Shown here: one piece after another, positions 46,580 through 56,250 of the stretch
Numbering within the stretch: the stretch's first letter is position 1
Layout of the letters: every line of letters begins with the position of its first letter
The notes under the pieces: generated by a model
What the model saw: only the letters and a program-made list of their open reading frames with translations
Databases searched by the model: none
Told to the model about the DNA's origin: nothing
Assembly: GCA_945875585.1 (NCBI GenBank)
Contig: CAMCLK010000002.1
Span: 74,964 to 138,963 of the forward strand
Length of the DNA stretch: 64,000 nt
DNA from: Candidatus Kuenenia stuttgartensis
Lineage (GTDB): Bacteria; Planctomycetota; Planctomycetia; Gemmatales; Gemmataceae
Direction of reading: 5' to 3'
Position numbers and translations under genes: made by a program

Positions 46580-48403
46580 ATGGCAAATGTTGTTATTTCC
46601 CATTTTTCCGCCAAAAGTGCGACGCCATTCATGGCGGTACTGGCCATTGTTTGGATGGGGCCTGCTCTCTTGGCTCAAAGCCTGATCAAGGACCCAGTCG
46701 ACGAATTCCGTTTATGGCTTGGTGCAGGTAGTTCCGGGGATCGGCCCGTCAAGATTCGCGAAGCATTGATGGCCATGAAGTCGGCTGGTGAGGTGGGGCG
46801 CACATTACTGTTGCCTGATTGGCAGGGACAGTACCGGGACGGCATAAACAAGGATTCATTCGAAGCCACTGTCAAACGATTTGTTGAATTGGCTCGTACA
46901 GGCCTGCAATCACGTGAACCGTTGGTTCAACGTCAGACAGCTAGAATCATTGCCGAAGCCGGATCAATCAACTCTGGCGCACAGAACTACACGGGATCGG
47001 AGAGATCTGTTTCCCGCGATTCCATGCTCCGTGCCAGTTTTTCAGAACTCCAAAAAGAGCTATTCACTTTGGCAAGCAAAGGATCGGCCTGCCAATTGGA
47101 CGCGCTTTATGCCTTGGGCCGTGTCGACTGCTCACCTGTTGAACTGGGGCGTGTATGTCGCGGAATTCTGGAAGGAAATAACAATCCTGATGATTCAAAA
47201 TTGCGTCAGGCTGCCGCAGATGCATTGCATCAAAGGGCACTTTCCGTGTCGGTTTTGGCCAGACAGGGGCGGTTTATTTCAACAGAAGAAACAGCAACGT
47301 TGCGTCAATCGTTTCTTCAGGTCGGCGAGCAACTGATCCCTGTTGCGGTTATTGGATTGGCTGACGAAGAAAGACCTGTGCGCATGAAGTCGATCGATGC
47401 CATCAATGCCATAACCGACGCGCTTGCCGATAGTGACATCTTGATACGCACGACACTTGATACGGCCTTGATCAATGATCAAGCGGAGAAAGTGAGCCGT
47501 TTGCAGGAGTTGAAGGCCGAACAGAAGTCTTTATCGCCTCTAATGAAGGTGCTGCGCGGGAATATTAAAACAATCGCCGGACTTGGGCTGCTTCCTGGAA
47601 GGACGATCCATACCCGGGTTGAAACATTGGCCATTCTTCAGGATTACGCGCTGTTCCGGAAAAGGCTTTCAGATCAGGCACGGAAGATAGAAGGTAGTGA
47701 TGACAAGAAAGCGCTTCTTTTCCCCAAGGAGCTTGACCCGTTTCCAATTGATGAGCAAGGCATAAGACCCATTGTTGTTTCTCTAATTGCAGGTTTAAAG
47801 GATGTTGAATGGAAGGTTCGCCTCGAGTGCGCCTGCGCCATCGAAATGATCTTTTTGCAGTCTGATATGCTGGAATTGGTTCGCGCGACTGAGAACGGAC
47901 CATTGCTTGGGGCCATCCTCGATTTGCTGCCCAACGAAAATAACGTTTATGTTGTACTGAATCTTGCCCGAGTGCTTTCACGAATCGCCCCCGGACAGAT
48001 AGAGAGAATCTTGCCTGTTGTTGTCGCGCTGTTGGCGCATGCGGACATTGATGTTCGTATTCAGTCTGTTGCGGTCATCAAAAACTTTGGACCCGAAGCG
48101 CAGCAGGCTGTTCCGGCATTGGCTGCCATGGTTGTTGAAGGGGATGCTGATTTTCGGTTGGCGGTTATTCAGGCTATTGAAGCCGTTGGCCGTTCCGCAC
48201 GACCTGCTTTGCCTGCTGTTGCCGCAAACCTCAAACATGCCAATCCACAGGTGAGGACGGCTTCTGCAAGGGCATTGGGTCGTTTTGGTGGATTGGCTGA
48301 CGAAACACTTGCTGCTCTTGATGCGGCTTCTGATGACACATCGTCAGAAGTCCGGTTGGCTATCAGCGAAGCTATTACCCGCATCAGGGCTGGTTCGCGT
48401 TGA
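46580..48403 (+). CDS. Secreted HEAT-repeat protein
   Basis: A 607-residue protein with a signal peptide or N-terminal anchor (hydrophobic core about 17-30, ending LLAQS) and at least eight HEAT-like helical repeats, clearest between 400 and 600 (for example VRIQSVAVIKNFGPEAQQAVPAL and VRTASARALGRFG). HEAT repeats make protein-binding solenoids; no enzyme motif is visible. ATG at 46580 is chosen because AGGAG (46566-46570) lies 9 bases upstream and it starts the signal; ATG at 46535 and 46559 are in frame. It converges on clpS with a 35-bp gap. Confidence 0.75.
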   Translation: MANVVISHFSAKSATPFMAVLAIVWMGPALLAQSLIKDPVDEFRLWLGAGSSGDRPVKIREALMAMKSAGEVGRTLLLPDWQGQYRDGINKDSFEATVKRFVELARTGLQSREPLVQRQTARIIAEAGSINSGAQNYTGSERSVSRDSMLRASFSELQKELFTLASKGSACQLDALYALGRVDCSPVELGRVCRGILEGNNNPDDSKLRQAAADALHQRALSVSVLARQGRFISTEETATLRQSFLQVGEQLIPVAVIGLADEERPVRMKSIDAINAITDALADSDILIRTTLDTALINDQAEKVSRLQELKAEQKSLSPLMKVLRGNIKTIAGLGLLPGRTIHTRVETLAILQDYALFRKRLSDQARKIEGSDDKKALLFPKELDPFPIDEQGIRPIVVSLIAGLKDVEWKVRLECACAIEMIFLQSDMLELVRATENGPLLGAILDLLPNENNVYVVLNLARVLSRIAPGQIERILPVVVALLAHADIDVRIQSVAVIKNFGPEAQQAVPALAAMVVEGDADFRLAVIQAIEAVGRSARPALPAVAANLKHANPQVRTASARALGRFGGLADETLAALDAASDDTSSEVRLAISEAITRIRAGSR

Positions 48404-48438
48404 TGACGGATACCTGATTCTCTTATTCAATTGTGTTG

Positions 48439-48786
48439 TTATACGGCCGGCTCAATGACGCATGTCATGGAGCCGGAACAAGGCCGGCCGAGATAAGGGT
48501 CAGGTCCATATGAATGGACTTGGTCCTGTTTAAGCTCGGCATGTTCTTTGGATGTTGTCAGCAGGATAACTCTTCCTGTCCGGTCAACTTCCTCGGCTAT
48601 TTGGAATCCTTTTTCTGGCGGGAAACCGAAGATTTTCTGAAGCATCTCGATGACATAACGATAAGTGTGGTCGTCGTCGTTGAGTAATATTACGTTATAA
48701 GGTGGCTGACGCCGCACTTCGTTTTTGGGCGCGGTTTTTCCACGAGCTGGAAACGCCATCGGTGTAGAACTTGAAATAGCACGCAT
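48439..48786 (-). CDS. clpS: ATP-dependent Clp protease adaptor ClpS
   Basis: Adaptor that delivers N-degron substrates to the Clp protease. The 115-residue protein has the ClpS core at about 28-95: PYNVILLNDDDHTYRYVIE, with Asn, Asp-Asp and the hydrophobic pocket residues, then HAELKQDQVHSYGPD. A 20-residue C-terminal extension with two Cys (PCSGSMTCV) goes beyond the usual end. No clpA is nearby. ATG at 48786 has GGAG about 12 bases upstream; ATG at 48759 is an alternative. It follows the phosphatase gene by 39 bp on the same strand. Confidence 0.9.
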   Translation of the reverse strand: MRAISSSTPMAFPARGKTAPKNEVRRQPPYNVILLNDDDHTYRYVIEMLQKIFGFPPEKGFQIAEEVDRTGRVILLTTSKEHAELKQDQVHSYGPDPYLGRPCSGSMTCVIEPAV

Positions 48787-48825
48787 ATTTTTTCGAGCTC
48801 CGCGACCCTGAACTGAGTCGGCCGA

Positions 48826-50523
48826 TCAGGCCCGCCGTCCTACACAAACAATGGTAATGTCATCATGCGGATACTCACGGCCTGCAGCATGAGCATCGAG
48901 AGCTTTGCGCAAATTCTCGACCAGTGATGCAGGATCTTTGACAGGTGTGGCTGCCAAGGTCTTTTTGATGGCATCTGTCGTGAAAGCTTCGTCTTTCACG
49001 CTCATGGCTTCGCTTACGCCGTCGCTATATAGCAGCAGGCAATCACCAGGTTGGATGGAGAAGTCCTTAACCTCGTAAGGGTATTCGTCGGCCACACCCA
49101 AAGGTAATCCTGTGATTTCATCACTGACCACATCGCGAACCGCGCTGCCATCGGCAGGTACCAGAAGTGGAACCATATGGCCGGCATTTACGATCTGGAT
49201 GTTGTGTGAAACCGGGTCGATAACCATTGTCTCAAACGTTACGAATTTACTAAGTTTCTCAAGTGCTGGATAAAGGGCGGAATTAATCCTGCAGACAACT
49301 GTGGGAAGGTCTGGCTCGCTTAATAGCCAGAATCGGGTTTCAGACGAAACCTTGCTCATGATCAGGGCTGCGGGAACACCTTTTCCGGCAACGTCCCCAA
49401 TGGCTACAGCCAATCGACCATCAAGAAGTTTCGTGTATCCATAATAATCGCCGCCCACTTCCTGGGCCGACTTGTAATACGCTTTGCAGTAGTATTCGCT
49501 AGCTTCCGCTTCTTGTTCGGGAAGGAAACTGGCTTGAACTTCACGAGCCAGTTTCATGTCGGCTGTACGTGCGGCCCGTGCCCGTTCGTCGTGAACTGTT
49601 CGTTCGTGGAAGCGCGCATTTTCCATTGCGATGGCAGCCTGATTGGCAACGCACCAAAGAAGCTTCAAGTCGTCTTGCGTGAATTTTTTAGCACGATCTT
49701 GGGTGTCGAGTTGCACTACTCCCAAGGCCTTGCCAGACGGGCCAATCAGGGGGACGCACATTACGGAACGAATTCTGAAATCGACAACGCTCTGGCTTAA
49801 ACCAACAGCATCTGAACGGCTGGCGTCGTCCGCGGTGAAAGCTTGTTTCGATTCGAGGCAGCGTTTGACGATAGTCCGTGAAAAACGCGCACCTGATTCG
49901 TCCTGTGCTCGGCGCGTTTTAACCACTTTGGGCATCAAACGTGGGTTGGGGCCGTCTTCCGCTAAAATCACAAAGCAACGATCGGCTTGCCGAAATACTT
50001 GAAACAAGATTTCAGCTACTTTGGGAAGAAGCGGATCAAGGTCGAGGGTTTTGCTTAAATTGGCGCTGATTTCTAGCAAAGCACGCAGTTTTTCAGCTGG
50101 CTGGGCTTCAAGGATCAATTGGCTTGCTGCCACTGAAGACTCGATATTGGGCTGATCTTCAGGGTTTTCGGTTTCATCAATCTCTTCGTCGATACCAGCA
50201 TCTGTGGTATCGCCACCCGCGGCGGAGTTGAACATAAACTCCATGTCACAGATACGGATCTTGTCACCGTTTTTCAGTTCGATTCGGGCCTGACTGGCAT
50301 CGACCTTGTTGTTGTTCAAGAACGTTCCATTGCGGCTGCCATTGTCCACAAGGAAGTACTTTCCTTCGTTTTGGACAACTTGGGCATGTTCACGGCTTAC
50401 AGATGTCAGCGGGATGACAATGTCACAGGTTACCTGCCTACCGAATTTCATCTGTTCCTTGTTCAAATCGTAGGAACGGCCCTCTTCTGGCCCTTTGATG
50501 ATGGTAAGTTTCGGGATCGACAT
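48826..50523 (-). CDS. FHA-GAF-PP2C (SpoIIE-type) protein phosphatase
   Basis: A 565-residue signalling protein with three domains in order. FHA (about 5-100; FGRQVTCDIVIP, SREHAQV, DNGSRNGTFLN) binds phosphothreonine. GAF (about 150-310) senses small molecules. The PP2C phosphatase (about 330-565) has the metal motifs GDVAGKGVPAALIMS, LLLYSDGVSEAM and HDDITIV. It would act as a phosphatase on targets of Hanks-type kinases, such as the one at 4597-8259, though no link is shown. ATG 50523 has AGAGG 7 bases upstream. It lies 111 bp after the pyruvate carboxylase gene. Confidence 0.92.
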   Translation of the reverse strand: MSIPKLTIIKGPEEGRSYDLNKEQMKFGRQVTCDIVIPLTSVSREHAQVVQNEGKYFLVDNGSRNGTFLNNNKVDASQARIELKNGDKIRICDMEFMFNSAAGGDTTDAGIDEEIDETENPEDQPNIESSVAASQLILEAQPAEKLRALLEISANLSKTLDLDPLLPKVAEILFQVFRQADRCFVILAEDGPNPRLMPKVVKTRRAQDESGARFSRTIVKRCLESKQAFTADDASRSDAVGLSQSVVDFRIRSVMCVPLIGPSGKALGVVQLDTQDRAKKFTQDDLKLLWCVANQAAIAMENARFHERTVHDERARAARTADMKLAREVQASFLPEQEAEASEYYCKAYYKSAQEVGGDYYGYTKLLDGRLAVAIGDVAGKGVPAALIMSKVSSETRFWLLSEPDLPTVVCRINSALYPALEKLSKFVTFETMVIDPVSHNIQIVNAGHMVPLLVPADGSAVRDVVSDEITGLPLGVADEYPYEVKDFSIQPGDCLLLYSDGVSEAMSVKDEAFTTDAIKKTLAATPVKDPASLVENLRKALDAHAAGREYPHDDITIVCVGRRA

Positions 50524-50634
50524 GATTCGGCCTCTTCCGGTTTCTTCAGTCTTATTCTAATTGGCTTGCCCCGGCTTCGCAATCCACGCACATGGCATTG
50601 AAAGCACGTCCGTGACAAATGCCAGCGGAGGTTA

Positions 50635-53600
50635 CTAAGCCAATCTCAGCACTAAATCGCCACTGTCCACCTGAGTTCCGGCAGGAAGAACCACTTCCAC
50701 AACCTTGCCAGCGGCCTGACTTAAAACAGTTGTTTCCATTTTCATGGCTTCAAGAGTAAATAGCTTGTGACCCGGGGCAATGGATTCTCCAGCCCCAACG
50801 AGAATTCTAGAAATAGCGCCGGGCATGGGCGCTCCAACTTCCCGTGGATCTGCGGGGTTGGCTTTGGTTCGGGAAGTACCCTTCCCGGCTAGCGATTCGT
50901 CAACAACGACAATCTCACGGGGTTGTCCGTTGAGTTCGAAAAAGACTGTACGGGTGCCGCCAGGTTGTGGATCGCCTACTGTCAGGAACCTAACGATCAG
51001 TGTCTTTCCTTTTTCAATATCAATGCTTGCTTCTTCACCGGGAAGCAGGCCGTGGAAGAACACGGGGGTAGGCAGCACGCTTGTGTCGGAATAGGCTATC
51101 CGATACTTTGCCAGCGCGGGATATACCTTCGGGTACATAACATAACTTAGCAGATCGCGCTTGGTTGCGGGAACCCCGGAAGCCTTTTCGCAATCCATAC
51201 GTTCCTTGTCCCAGTCGATTGGGGGAAGCAAAGCACCTGCCCTACCTGCCAAAGGTTTTCTTCCACGCAGGATGATCGACTGCAAGGGTTCAGGAAATCC
51301 ACCGGGTGGTTCGCCGAGGCGCCCTTCGAAAAATTCAACCACAGACTCGGGAAATGACAGATCGCGTTTGTTTTCAAGGATATCAGCAGGGCTCAGGTTG
51401 TTCCCAACCATGAAGAGGGCCATGTCGCCAACAACTTTGGAAGTTGGCGTCACCTTCACAATGTCGCCAAACAGCCGGTTGACCGCAGCGTACATCTGGC
51501 AAACCTCGCGCCAGCGGGATGCCAATCCAAGTGACGATCCCTGATGAAAGAGGTTGGTGTACTGCCCGCCCGGCATTTCATTTTCGTAAATGTCCGATCC
51601 GGGAGCAAGCTGGCCGGTCTCGAAGATACCGTACATTGCGCGGGTTTTTTCCCAGTAATCGGCAGTTTCAAGAAGGTGGGTCCGGTCTAGGCCCGTATCG
51701 CGCGGGTGGCTGCGCATGGATTCAACAAGCGCATGCAGCGATACCTGACTGGTCATCCCTGCCATGGGCGCCATGGCAACGTCCACAACATCAACATCTT
51801 CGTCCGCAGCAAACATCAAACTGGCCAATTGTCCGCCCGAACAATCGTGCGTGTGGAAATGAACGGGAAGGCCTACTTCAGATCGAATCGCGCGAACCAG
51901 TTGCCTTGCGGCAAGGGGTTTGCATAGTCCAGCCATATCCTTGATGGCAATAATGTGGGCGCCACGCTTAGCCAACTCTTTTGCCAGACCGACATAATAA
52001 CTCAGAGTGTATTTAGTTCTACTGGGGTCCGTAATGTCTCCCGTGTAGCAGATACTCGCCTCGCATAGCGCTTTGGTTCGCCTAACCGCTTCTATTGCGA
52101 GGGTGAGGTTGTCCAAGCCGTTGTTGGCATCGAATACACGCAGAAGGTCGATACCGGCATCAGCGGCTTCTGCCACGAAGGCATAAACTGCATTATCAGG
52201 ATAGTTCGTGTAGCCAACAGCACTGGCGGAACGGAGAAGCATTTGGAAAAGAATGTTGGGTACGGCGCCGCGCATGGTCGCCAGACGTTCCCATGGGCAC
52301 TCCTTCAGGAAGCGCATGGAAGTATCGAATGTGGCCCCACCCCACATTTCCAACGAGAACAGGTCTGCGTGATGCATTGCATAATGGGGCGCAATTCTAA
52401 CCATGTCGCGCGTACGCAAACGGGTTGCCAATAGCGATTGGTGCGCGTCACGGAAGGTTGTATCGGTTATGTGCAATCGTTTTTCCGCACGCAGCCACTT
52501 GGAAAACTGATCAGCTCCCAGCTCCAGAAGCCTGTCACGGGTTCCCTTGGGCAACGGTTTGGATAAGTGGGATGCTTGTGGCAACCGCGGTTCGTCAGCC
52601 GGCGCCAAACGACGGGCGGGCTTGTTTTTTACTTCCGGATGGCCATTAACAATAATTTCGGCGACATATTGGAGTAGCCGGCTGGCGCGGTCTTGACGAA
52701 TCGGTAGTTCGAATAGGGATGGAGTTTCATCTATAAAACGGGTCGTGCATTCCCCTTGCTGCAGCTTTGGGTGGCCCACTAGATTGATAAGGAACGGAAT
52801 ATTGGTCTGAACACCTCTTACGCGGAATTCCTGAAGGCTGCGGAGCATCCGGCGTGTGGCTTCACGAAAATCAAGGGCTCGCGCTGTCACTTTAACTAAA
52901 AGAGAATCGTAAAATGGGGTGATTACCGCACCAGTGTACGCTGAACCGGCATCGAGACGTATACCCATCCCGCCAGATGAACGGTAATTGGTGATGCGGC
53001 CATAATCCGGCAAGAATTGCTTGGCTGGATTTTCAGACGTTACCCGACATTGAATGGCAAATCCGTTGGTCTTGATCGATGCTTGATCACCCAATCCGAT
53101 TTCCGCATGGGCTAGGTGCGATCCCGACGCGACCATGATCTGGCATTTCACAATGTCGAAGCCTGTGACTTCTTCTGTGACGGTATGCTCGACCTGAATT
53201 CGAGGATTTACCTCAATAAAGTAAAACTTTTGGCTTTCAGCATCCACGAGAAATTCGACCGTTCCCGCGTTGTCCAAGCCGACTGCGCGCCCGATTGCAA
53301 GGCCGGCCTCAAGAATCTGTTCACGGAGTGCAGGTTCAAGACCAACAGCGGGTGCTATTTCCACAATTTTTTGATGCCGCCTCTGAACGGAACAATCCCG
53401 TTCAAATAGGTGCACCAAGCCGCCATGCCCATCCCCAATCAGTTGCACCTCGATGTGCCTAGCTTTGCGGATGAATTTTTCCAAGAACACGTCAGCAACG
53501 CCAAAAGCTGTACCTGCCTCACGTCGGGCCTGATCAAGAGCGTCGTGCAATTGGTCTGCGGAAGTGGCGACTCGCATCCCGCGTCCGCCTCCACCCATCG

Positions 53601-54090
53601 ATGCTTTCACGATGACGGGATAACCCAGTTTTTCCGCTAGGGCAAAAGCATCGGCGTCGGATTGAATTGCTTCACTCGAACCGGCCAAAATTGGCACGCC
53701 GGCCTTATCTGCAATTCCACGAGCAATTACCTTGTCGCCAAGGTGTTCGAGAATGTCGGTTCTTGGTCCGACAAAGGCAATGCCTGCGGCACGGACTGCT
53801 TTTGCGAAACGTGCGTTTTCCGAGAGAAAGCCGTATCCCGGGTGAATGGCGTCCACGCCGTTGGCTACTGCGAGGTCTACCAGTGCCTCGATGTCCAGAT
53901 AAGAACGGATTGGCTCGCCGGCCTTGCCGACCTTGTAAGCTTCGTCTGCCTTAAATCGGTGGAGCGCGAATCGATCTTCGTGCGAATAAACAGCAACAGT
54001 TCTCAGCCCAAGCTCATGTGCCGTGCGAAAAACCCGGATCGCAATTTCGCTTCGATTGGCAACCATCAGTTTCTTGAAACGCATCGGCAT
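50635..54090 (-). CDS. pyc: Pyruvate carboxylase
   Basis: Biotin enzyme that carboxylates pyruvate to oxaloacetate, refilling the TCA cycle. From ATG 54090 it has 1151 residues, the normal length. Order of domains: biotin carboxylase (1-450; SMGGGGRGMR, IEVNPRIQVEHTVTEE), carboxyltransferase TIM barrel (about 525-800; DTTFRDAHQSLLATR, MWGGATFD), the PYC allosteric region and the C-terminal biotinyl domain with EAMKMETT (Lys1117). An ATG at 54084 is also possible. Longer starts up to 54258 would read through a strong hairpin and lack homology. It leads the pyc-phosphatase-clpS minus-strand run. Confidence 0.97.
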   Translation of the reverse strand: MPMRFKKLMVANRSEIAIRVFRTAHELGLRTVAVYSHEDRFALHRFKADEAYKVGKAGEPIRSYLDIEALVDLAVANGVDAIHPGYGFLSENARFAKAVRAAGIAFVGPRTDILEHLGDKVIARGIADKAGVPILAGSSEAIQSDADAFALAEKLGYPVIVKASMGGGGRGMRVATSADQLHDALDQARREAGTAFGVADVFLEKFIRKARHIEVQLIGDGHGGLVHLFERDCSVQRRHQKIVEIAPAVGLEPALREQILEAGLAIGRAVGLDNAGTVEFLVDAESQKFYFIEVNPRIQVEHTVTEEVTGFDIVKCQIMVASGSHLAHAEIGLGDQASIKTNGFAIQCRVTSENPAKQFLPDYGRITNYRSSGGMGIRLDAGSAYTGAVITPFYDSLLVKVTARALDFREATRRMLRSLQEFRVRGVQTNIPFLINLVGHPKLQQGECTTRFIDETPSLFELPIRQDRASRLLQYVAEIIVNGHPEVKNKPARRLAPADEPRLPQASHLSKPLPKGTRDRLLELGADQFSKWLRAEKRLHITDTTFRDAHQSLLATRLRTRDMVRIAPHYAMHHADLFSLEMWGGATFDTSMRFLKECPWERLATMRGAVPNILFQMLLRSASAVGYTNYPDNAVYAFVAEAADAGIDLLRVFDANNGLDNLTLAIEAVRRTKALCEASICYTGDITDPSRTKYTLSYYVGLAKELAKRGAHIIAIKDMAGLCKPLAARQLVRAIRSEVGLPVHFHTHDCSGGQLASLMFAADEDVDVVDVAMAPMAGMTSQVSLHALVESMRSHPRDTGLDRTHLLETADYWEKTRAMYGIFETGQLAPGSDIYENEMPGGQYTNLFHQGSSLGLASRWREVCQMYAAVNRLFGDIVKVTPTSKVVGDMALFMVGNNLSPADILENKRDLSFPESVVEFFEGRLGEPPGGFPEPLQSIILRGRKPLAGRAGALLPPIDWDKERMDCEKASGVPATKRDLLSYVMYPKVYPALAKYRIAYSDTSVLPTPVFFHGLLPGEEASIDIEKGKTLIVRFLTVGDPQPGGTRTVFFELNGQPREIVVVDESLAGKGTSRTKANPADPREVGAPMPGAISRILVGAGESIAPGHKLFTLEAMKMETTVLSQAAGKVVEVVLPAGTQVDSGDLVLRLA

Positions 54091-54200
54091 GTCTTCAGCT
54101 CGGGAGGGAGAATGAACTTGATAAACAGCAACAAGATTTAGATTAGCAACTGGCATTCCTTTGGGGACGGTTCCGGATTGAATCTGAGCGTTTTCCAAAG

Positions 54201-54247
54201 GCACAGGGGGGTAGGCCAAACCAACCGTTTGGCCTACCCCCCTGTGC
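54201..54247. terminator. Perfect 21-bp inverted repeat, probable terminator hairpin
   Basis: A 21-bp stem (54201-54221 with 54227-54247) and a 5-base loop lies 20 bp downstream of the DUF1573 gene and upstream of pyc, on the minus strand. The stem is perfect and GC-rich, but no T-run follows, so termination might need a factor, or it could be a small repeat element. Confidence 0.55.
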
Positions 54248-54267
54248 AAGCGAAACAAGAATGGGGT

Positions 54268-55251
54268 TTAACGAGAAACCACTTTGCCCCTTACAGGAAC
54301 AGTCACCACGCCATTTTCTGGCAAGTCGGTATGGACCTTCAGCATGGTGTCGACGTCACCGGGTTTGCACCCTTTCGCAGAAACCGTCACCACATGAACG
54401 GATTTTGCATCCGGGCTGCTGGCACGTGCATGGAGGGTGTCTGACTCGTTTTCGAATCGCACAATCTTAAACGGTTTGCCAGATCGAATGATGATTTTTC
54501 GTTCCACGTCCTGGCCTTCTTTCCATTCTCCCATCGAGGCCTCACCGGGGCTTACGACAAGCTCAGATTCCACCTCAACGTTCAGCGGAATTCTTAGCTT
54601 GGGCATTTGGGAAAGATTGGTCTCGACCCAAATATCGGCATACCAACGGCCTGCGGGAAGGTCCGGGCGAACCACCACGCTGACCTCGTAGATTTTTTCC
54701 TGCTCCGAACCCGGCAATTGTTTGATGCTCGGTTCAAGATAGCCTGATGAAGCCTGCGGTTCGCTCAGTTCAAGGCCTTGTCCACCGTAAAAGTGAATTT
54801 GGGCCTTGGCAGTGCGTGTTTCACCCGACCGAATGGTACCTAAGTCGATTGATTCCGGAGTAATGGCAACGTCTTCGCGTGCGTTGGCTTTTACCCATAG
54901 CCTTACTTCCTGGCTTTCGGGCCGCGAAATTTGCACGTAGATGGTCACCGTCTTTGAACCGCGAAAGCGGCTGGTGTCCATCCGTGTGTTGAGCGTTGTC
55001 TGCTCGCCCGGTTTCAAGACAGTTTTCATCAGCTGGGTGCTGGTGCAACCACAAGAAACCCGCACCGCCCCAAATGTCACTGTTTGGGCCGTGGTGTTCT
55101 TGATTACAAAATTGTGTTGCAGAACCGGGCCACGTGGCACGGATCCAAAATCTTTGTTCAGGTCGTCGAATAGACCATCGGCCCACGACGAAGCGCTGGC
55201 CGGACAGGCGAGGGCAAGCCCCGCCAAGATGGCGAGACAGAGTCGATGCAT
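54268..55251 (-). CDS. Secreted DUF1573 protein
   Basis: A 327-residue exported protein. A signal peptide covers about 1-21 (MHRLCLAILAGLALACPASA). The next 110 residues form the DUF1573 immunoglobulin-like domain, with the SCGCT motif and GSKTVTIYVQISRPE. Two further beta-sandwich repeats follow (for example ESIDLGTIRSGETRTA and VSPGEASMGEWKEGQ). Such proteins are common in planctomycetes and Bacteroidota; their function is not known. Homology to the signal peptide start supports ATG 55251; upstream codons to 55332 do not look coding. The hairpin at 54201-54247 follows its stop. Confidence 0.82.
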   Translation of the reverse strand: MHRLCLAILAGLALACPASASSWADGLFDDLNKDFGSVPRGPVLQHNFVIKNTTAQTVTFGAVRVSCGCTSTQLMKTVLKPGEQTTLNTRMDTSRFRGSKTVTIYVQISRPESQEVRLWVKANAREDVAITPESIDLGTIRSGETRTAKAQIHFYGGQGLELSEPQASSGYLEPSIKQLPGSEQEKIYEVSVVVRPDLPAGRWYADIWVETNLSQMPKLRIPLNVEVESELVVSPGEASMGEWKEGQDVERKIIIRSGKPFKIVRFENESDTLHARASSPDAKSVHVVTVSAKGCKPGDVDTMLKVHTDLPENGVVTVPVRGKVVSR

Positions 55252-55483
55252 AATAGGTGTTCCCCAAGTTGCCCCTTGGCAATTGAAAGGATTCCGCTCA
55301 ATGGCGGAATAATATCGAAGGGGCGCGATCAAGACTGGCCTCCTTGCCAGACCTGGTCAAATGGATGCACCACAATAATCCCCTTATTTAGGGGGATCAT
55401 GGCGGTGCAATCGGCAGTGTCATTTCTCTATTCGGTTGCTAGGCGGTTTGCCAGCGAGTGCTTGTTGCATACGGCGCAGCCAA

Positions 55484-56209
55484 TCAGCCTCCTCGCGCCA
55501 ATACAACCGCTACAACTTTCCCAGCACCGCCATCCAGAAGTGCCCTGCTGCTGGCCGATGCTGTGGTTCCCGTTGTCAACACATCGTCCACTATCCAAAC
55601 CGTACAACCTTTGGCCCGGGCCGGAACATTGTGCCTGATAGCTCCATGCAGGTTGAGGCGTCGTTGCTTTGGTGTCAGCGTCGTTTGTCGTGGGGTATGC
55701 CTTGTGCGGCGCAACCAATTCGGGCGGCACGGAACTTTAAGGGCGCGTGCCAGCCCAAGTGCCACGCCAAGGGCTGGATTATGTCCTCGCCAAAGCAAGC
55801 GTGTCCAATGGCTTGGCACGGGGACAATCGCTGTGGGCAGGGCCAATGCGGCGCTATTTTTTAGGCTGCAACCAAAATGGTAGCCAGCGGCCTCAGCCAA
55901 GATTTCACCATTTGATTGCTTACATTTGAGAACGATTTCGCGCAGCAGGCCATCGTAAGGCCCCATCCGCAGAACTTGATCAAATGCAAAACGATCGTGC
56001 AGGCAGGCTAAGCAACCAGATGTTGTTTCGATATGAGCGGCTACTTCTGCCCCGCACCTGAAGCAGGTGATTCCTGCACCTTTGGTCATTTCGAAAGTGC
56101 AATTCGCACAGAACTGATGCTCGACAATATCTTCCTGAACTGGGCCTAGGCAGGCGTGGCAACGCTCTGGGGAGATGTACGACAGTAACTCGCGCCACCA
56201 AGCAGGCAT
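55484..56209 (-). CDS. comF: ComF family phosphoribosyltransferase-like protein
   Basis: A 241-residue ComF homologue. Cysteine pairs near the N-terminus (CHAC, CANC, CFRC, CLAC) probably bind zinc. The PRTase part has the PRPP-loop VWIVDDVLTTGTTAS near 205-219, RRTRHTPRQTTLT and the RRLN segment. In transformable bacteria ComF aids DNA uptake; in others its role is unclear. ATG 56209 is the only good start and lies in a 17-bp hairpin. The gene follows the Kdo-hydroxylase-like gene by 41 bp on the same strand and lies 232 bp before the DUF1573 gene. Confidence 0.85.
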   Translation of the reverse strand: MPAWWRELLSYISPERCHACLGPVQEDIVEHQFCANCTFEMTKGAGITCFRCGAEVAAHIETTSGCLACLHDRFAFDQVLRMGPYDGLLREIVLKCKQSNGEILAEAAGYHFGCSLKNSAALALPTAIVPVPSHWTRLLWRGHNPALGVALGLARALKVPCRPNWLRRTRHTPRQTTLTPKQRRLNLHGAIRHNVPARAKGCTVWIVDDVLTTGTTASASSRALLDGGAGKVVAVVLARGG

Positions 56210-56249
56210 TGGACGATACTCGCATATTTCCTGCGATTATCGTCCAATG
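56207..56249 (-). promoter_or_regulatory. Hairpin filling the comF leader and covering its start codon
   Basis: The arms 56207-56218 + 56220-56224 and 56232-56236 + 56238-56249 pair as 12 + 5 bp with one mismatch, around the loop 56225-56231. On the minus strand the loop contains AGGAAA and the 3' arm ends with the comF ATG. The structure occupies nearly the whole gap after the previous stop, suggesting control of comF translation or read-through. Confidence 0.5.
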
Positions 56250-56250
56250 A

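Noticed and set aside
54091-54258. N-terminal extension of pyruvate carboxylase
   Set aside because: The frame is open up to 54258, but this part reads through a perfect hairpin and lacks any family similarity. The conserved protein begins at 54090 or 54084.
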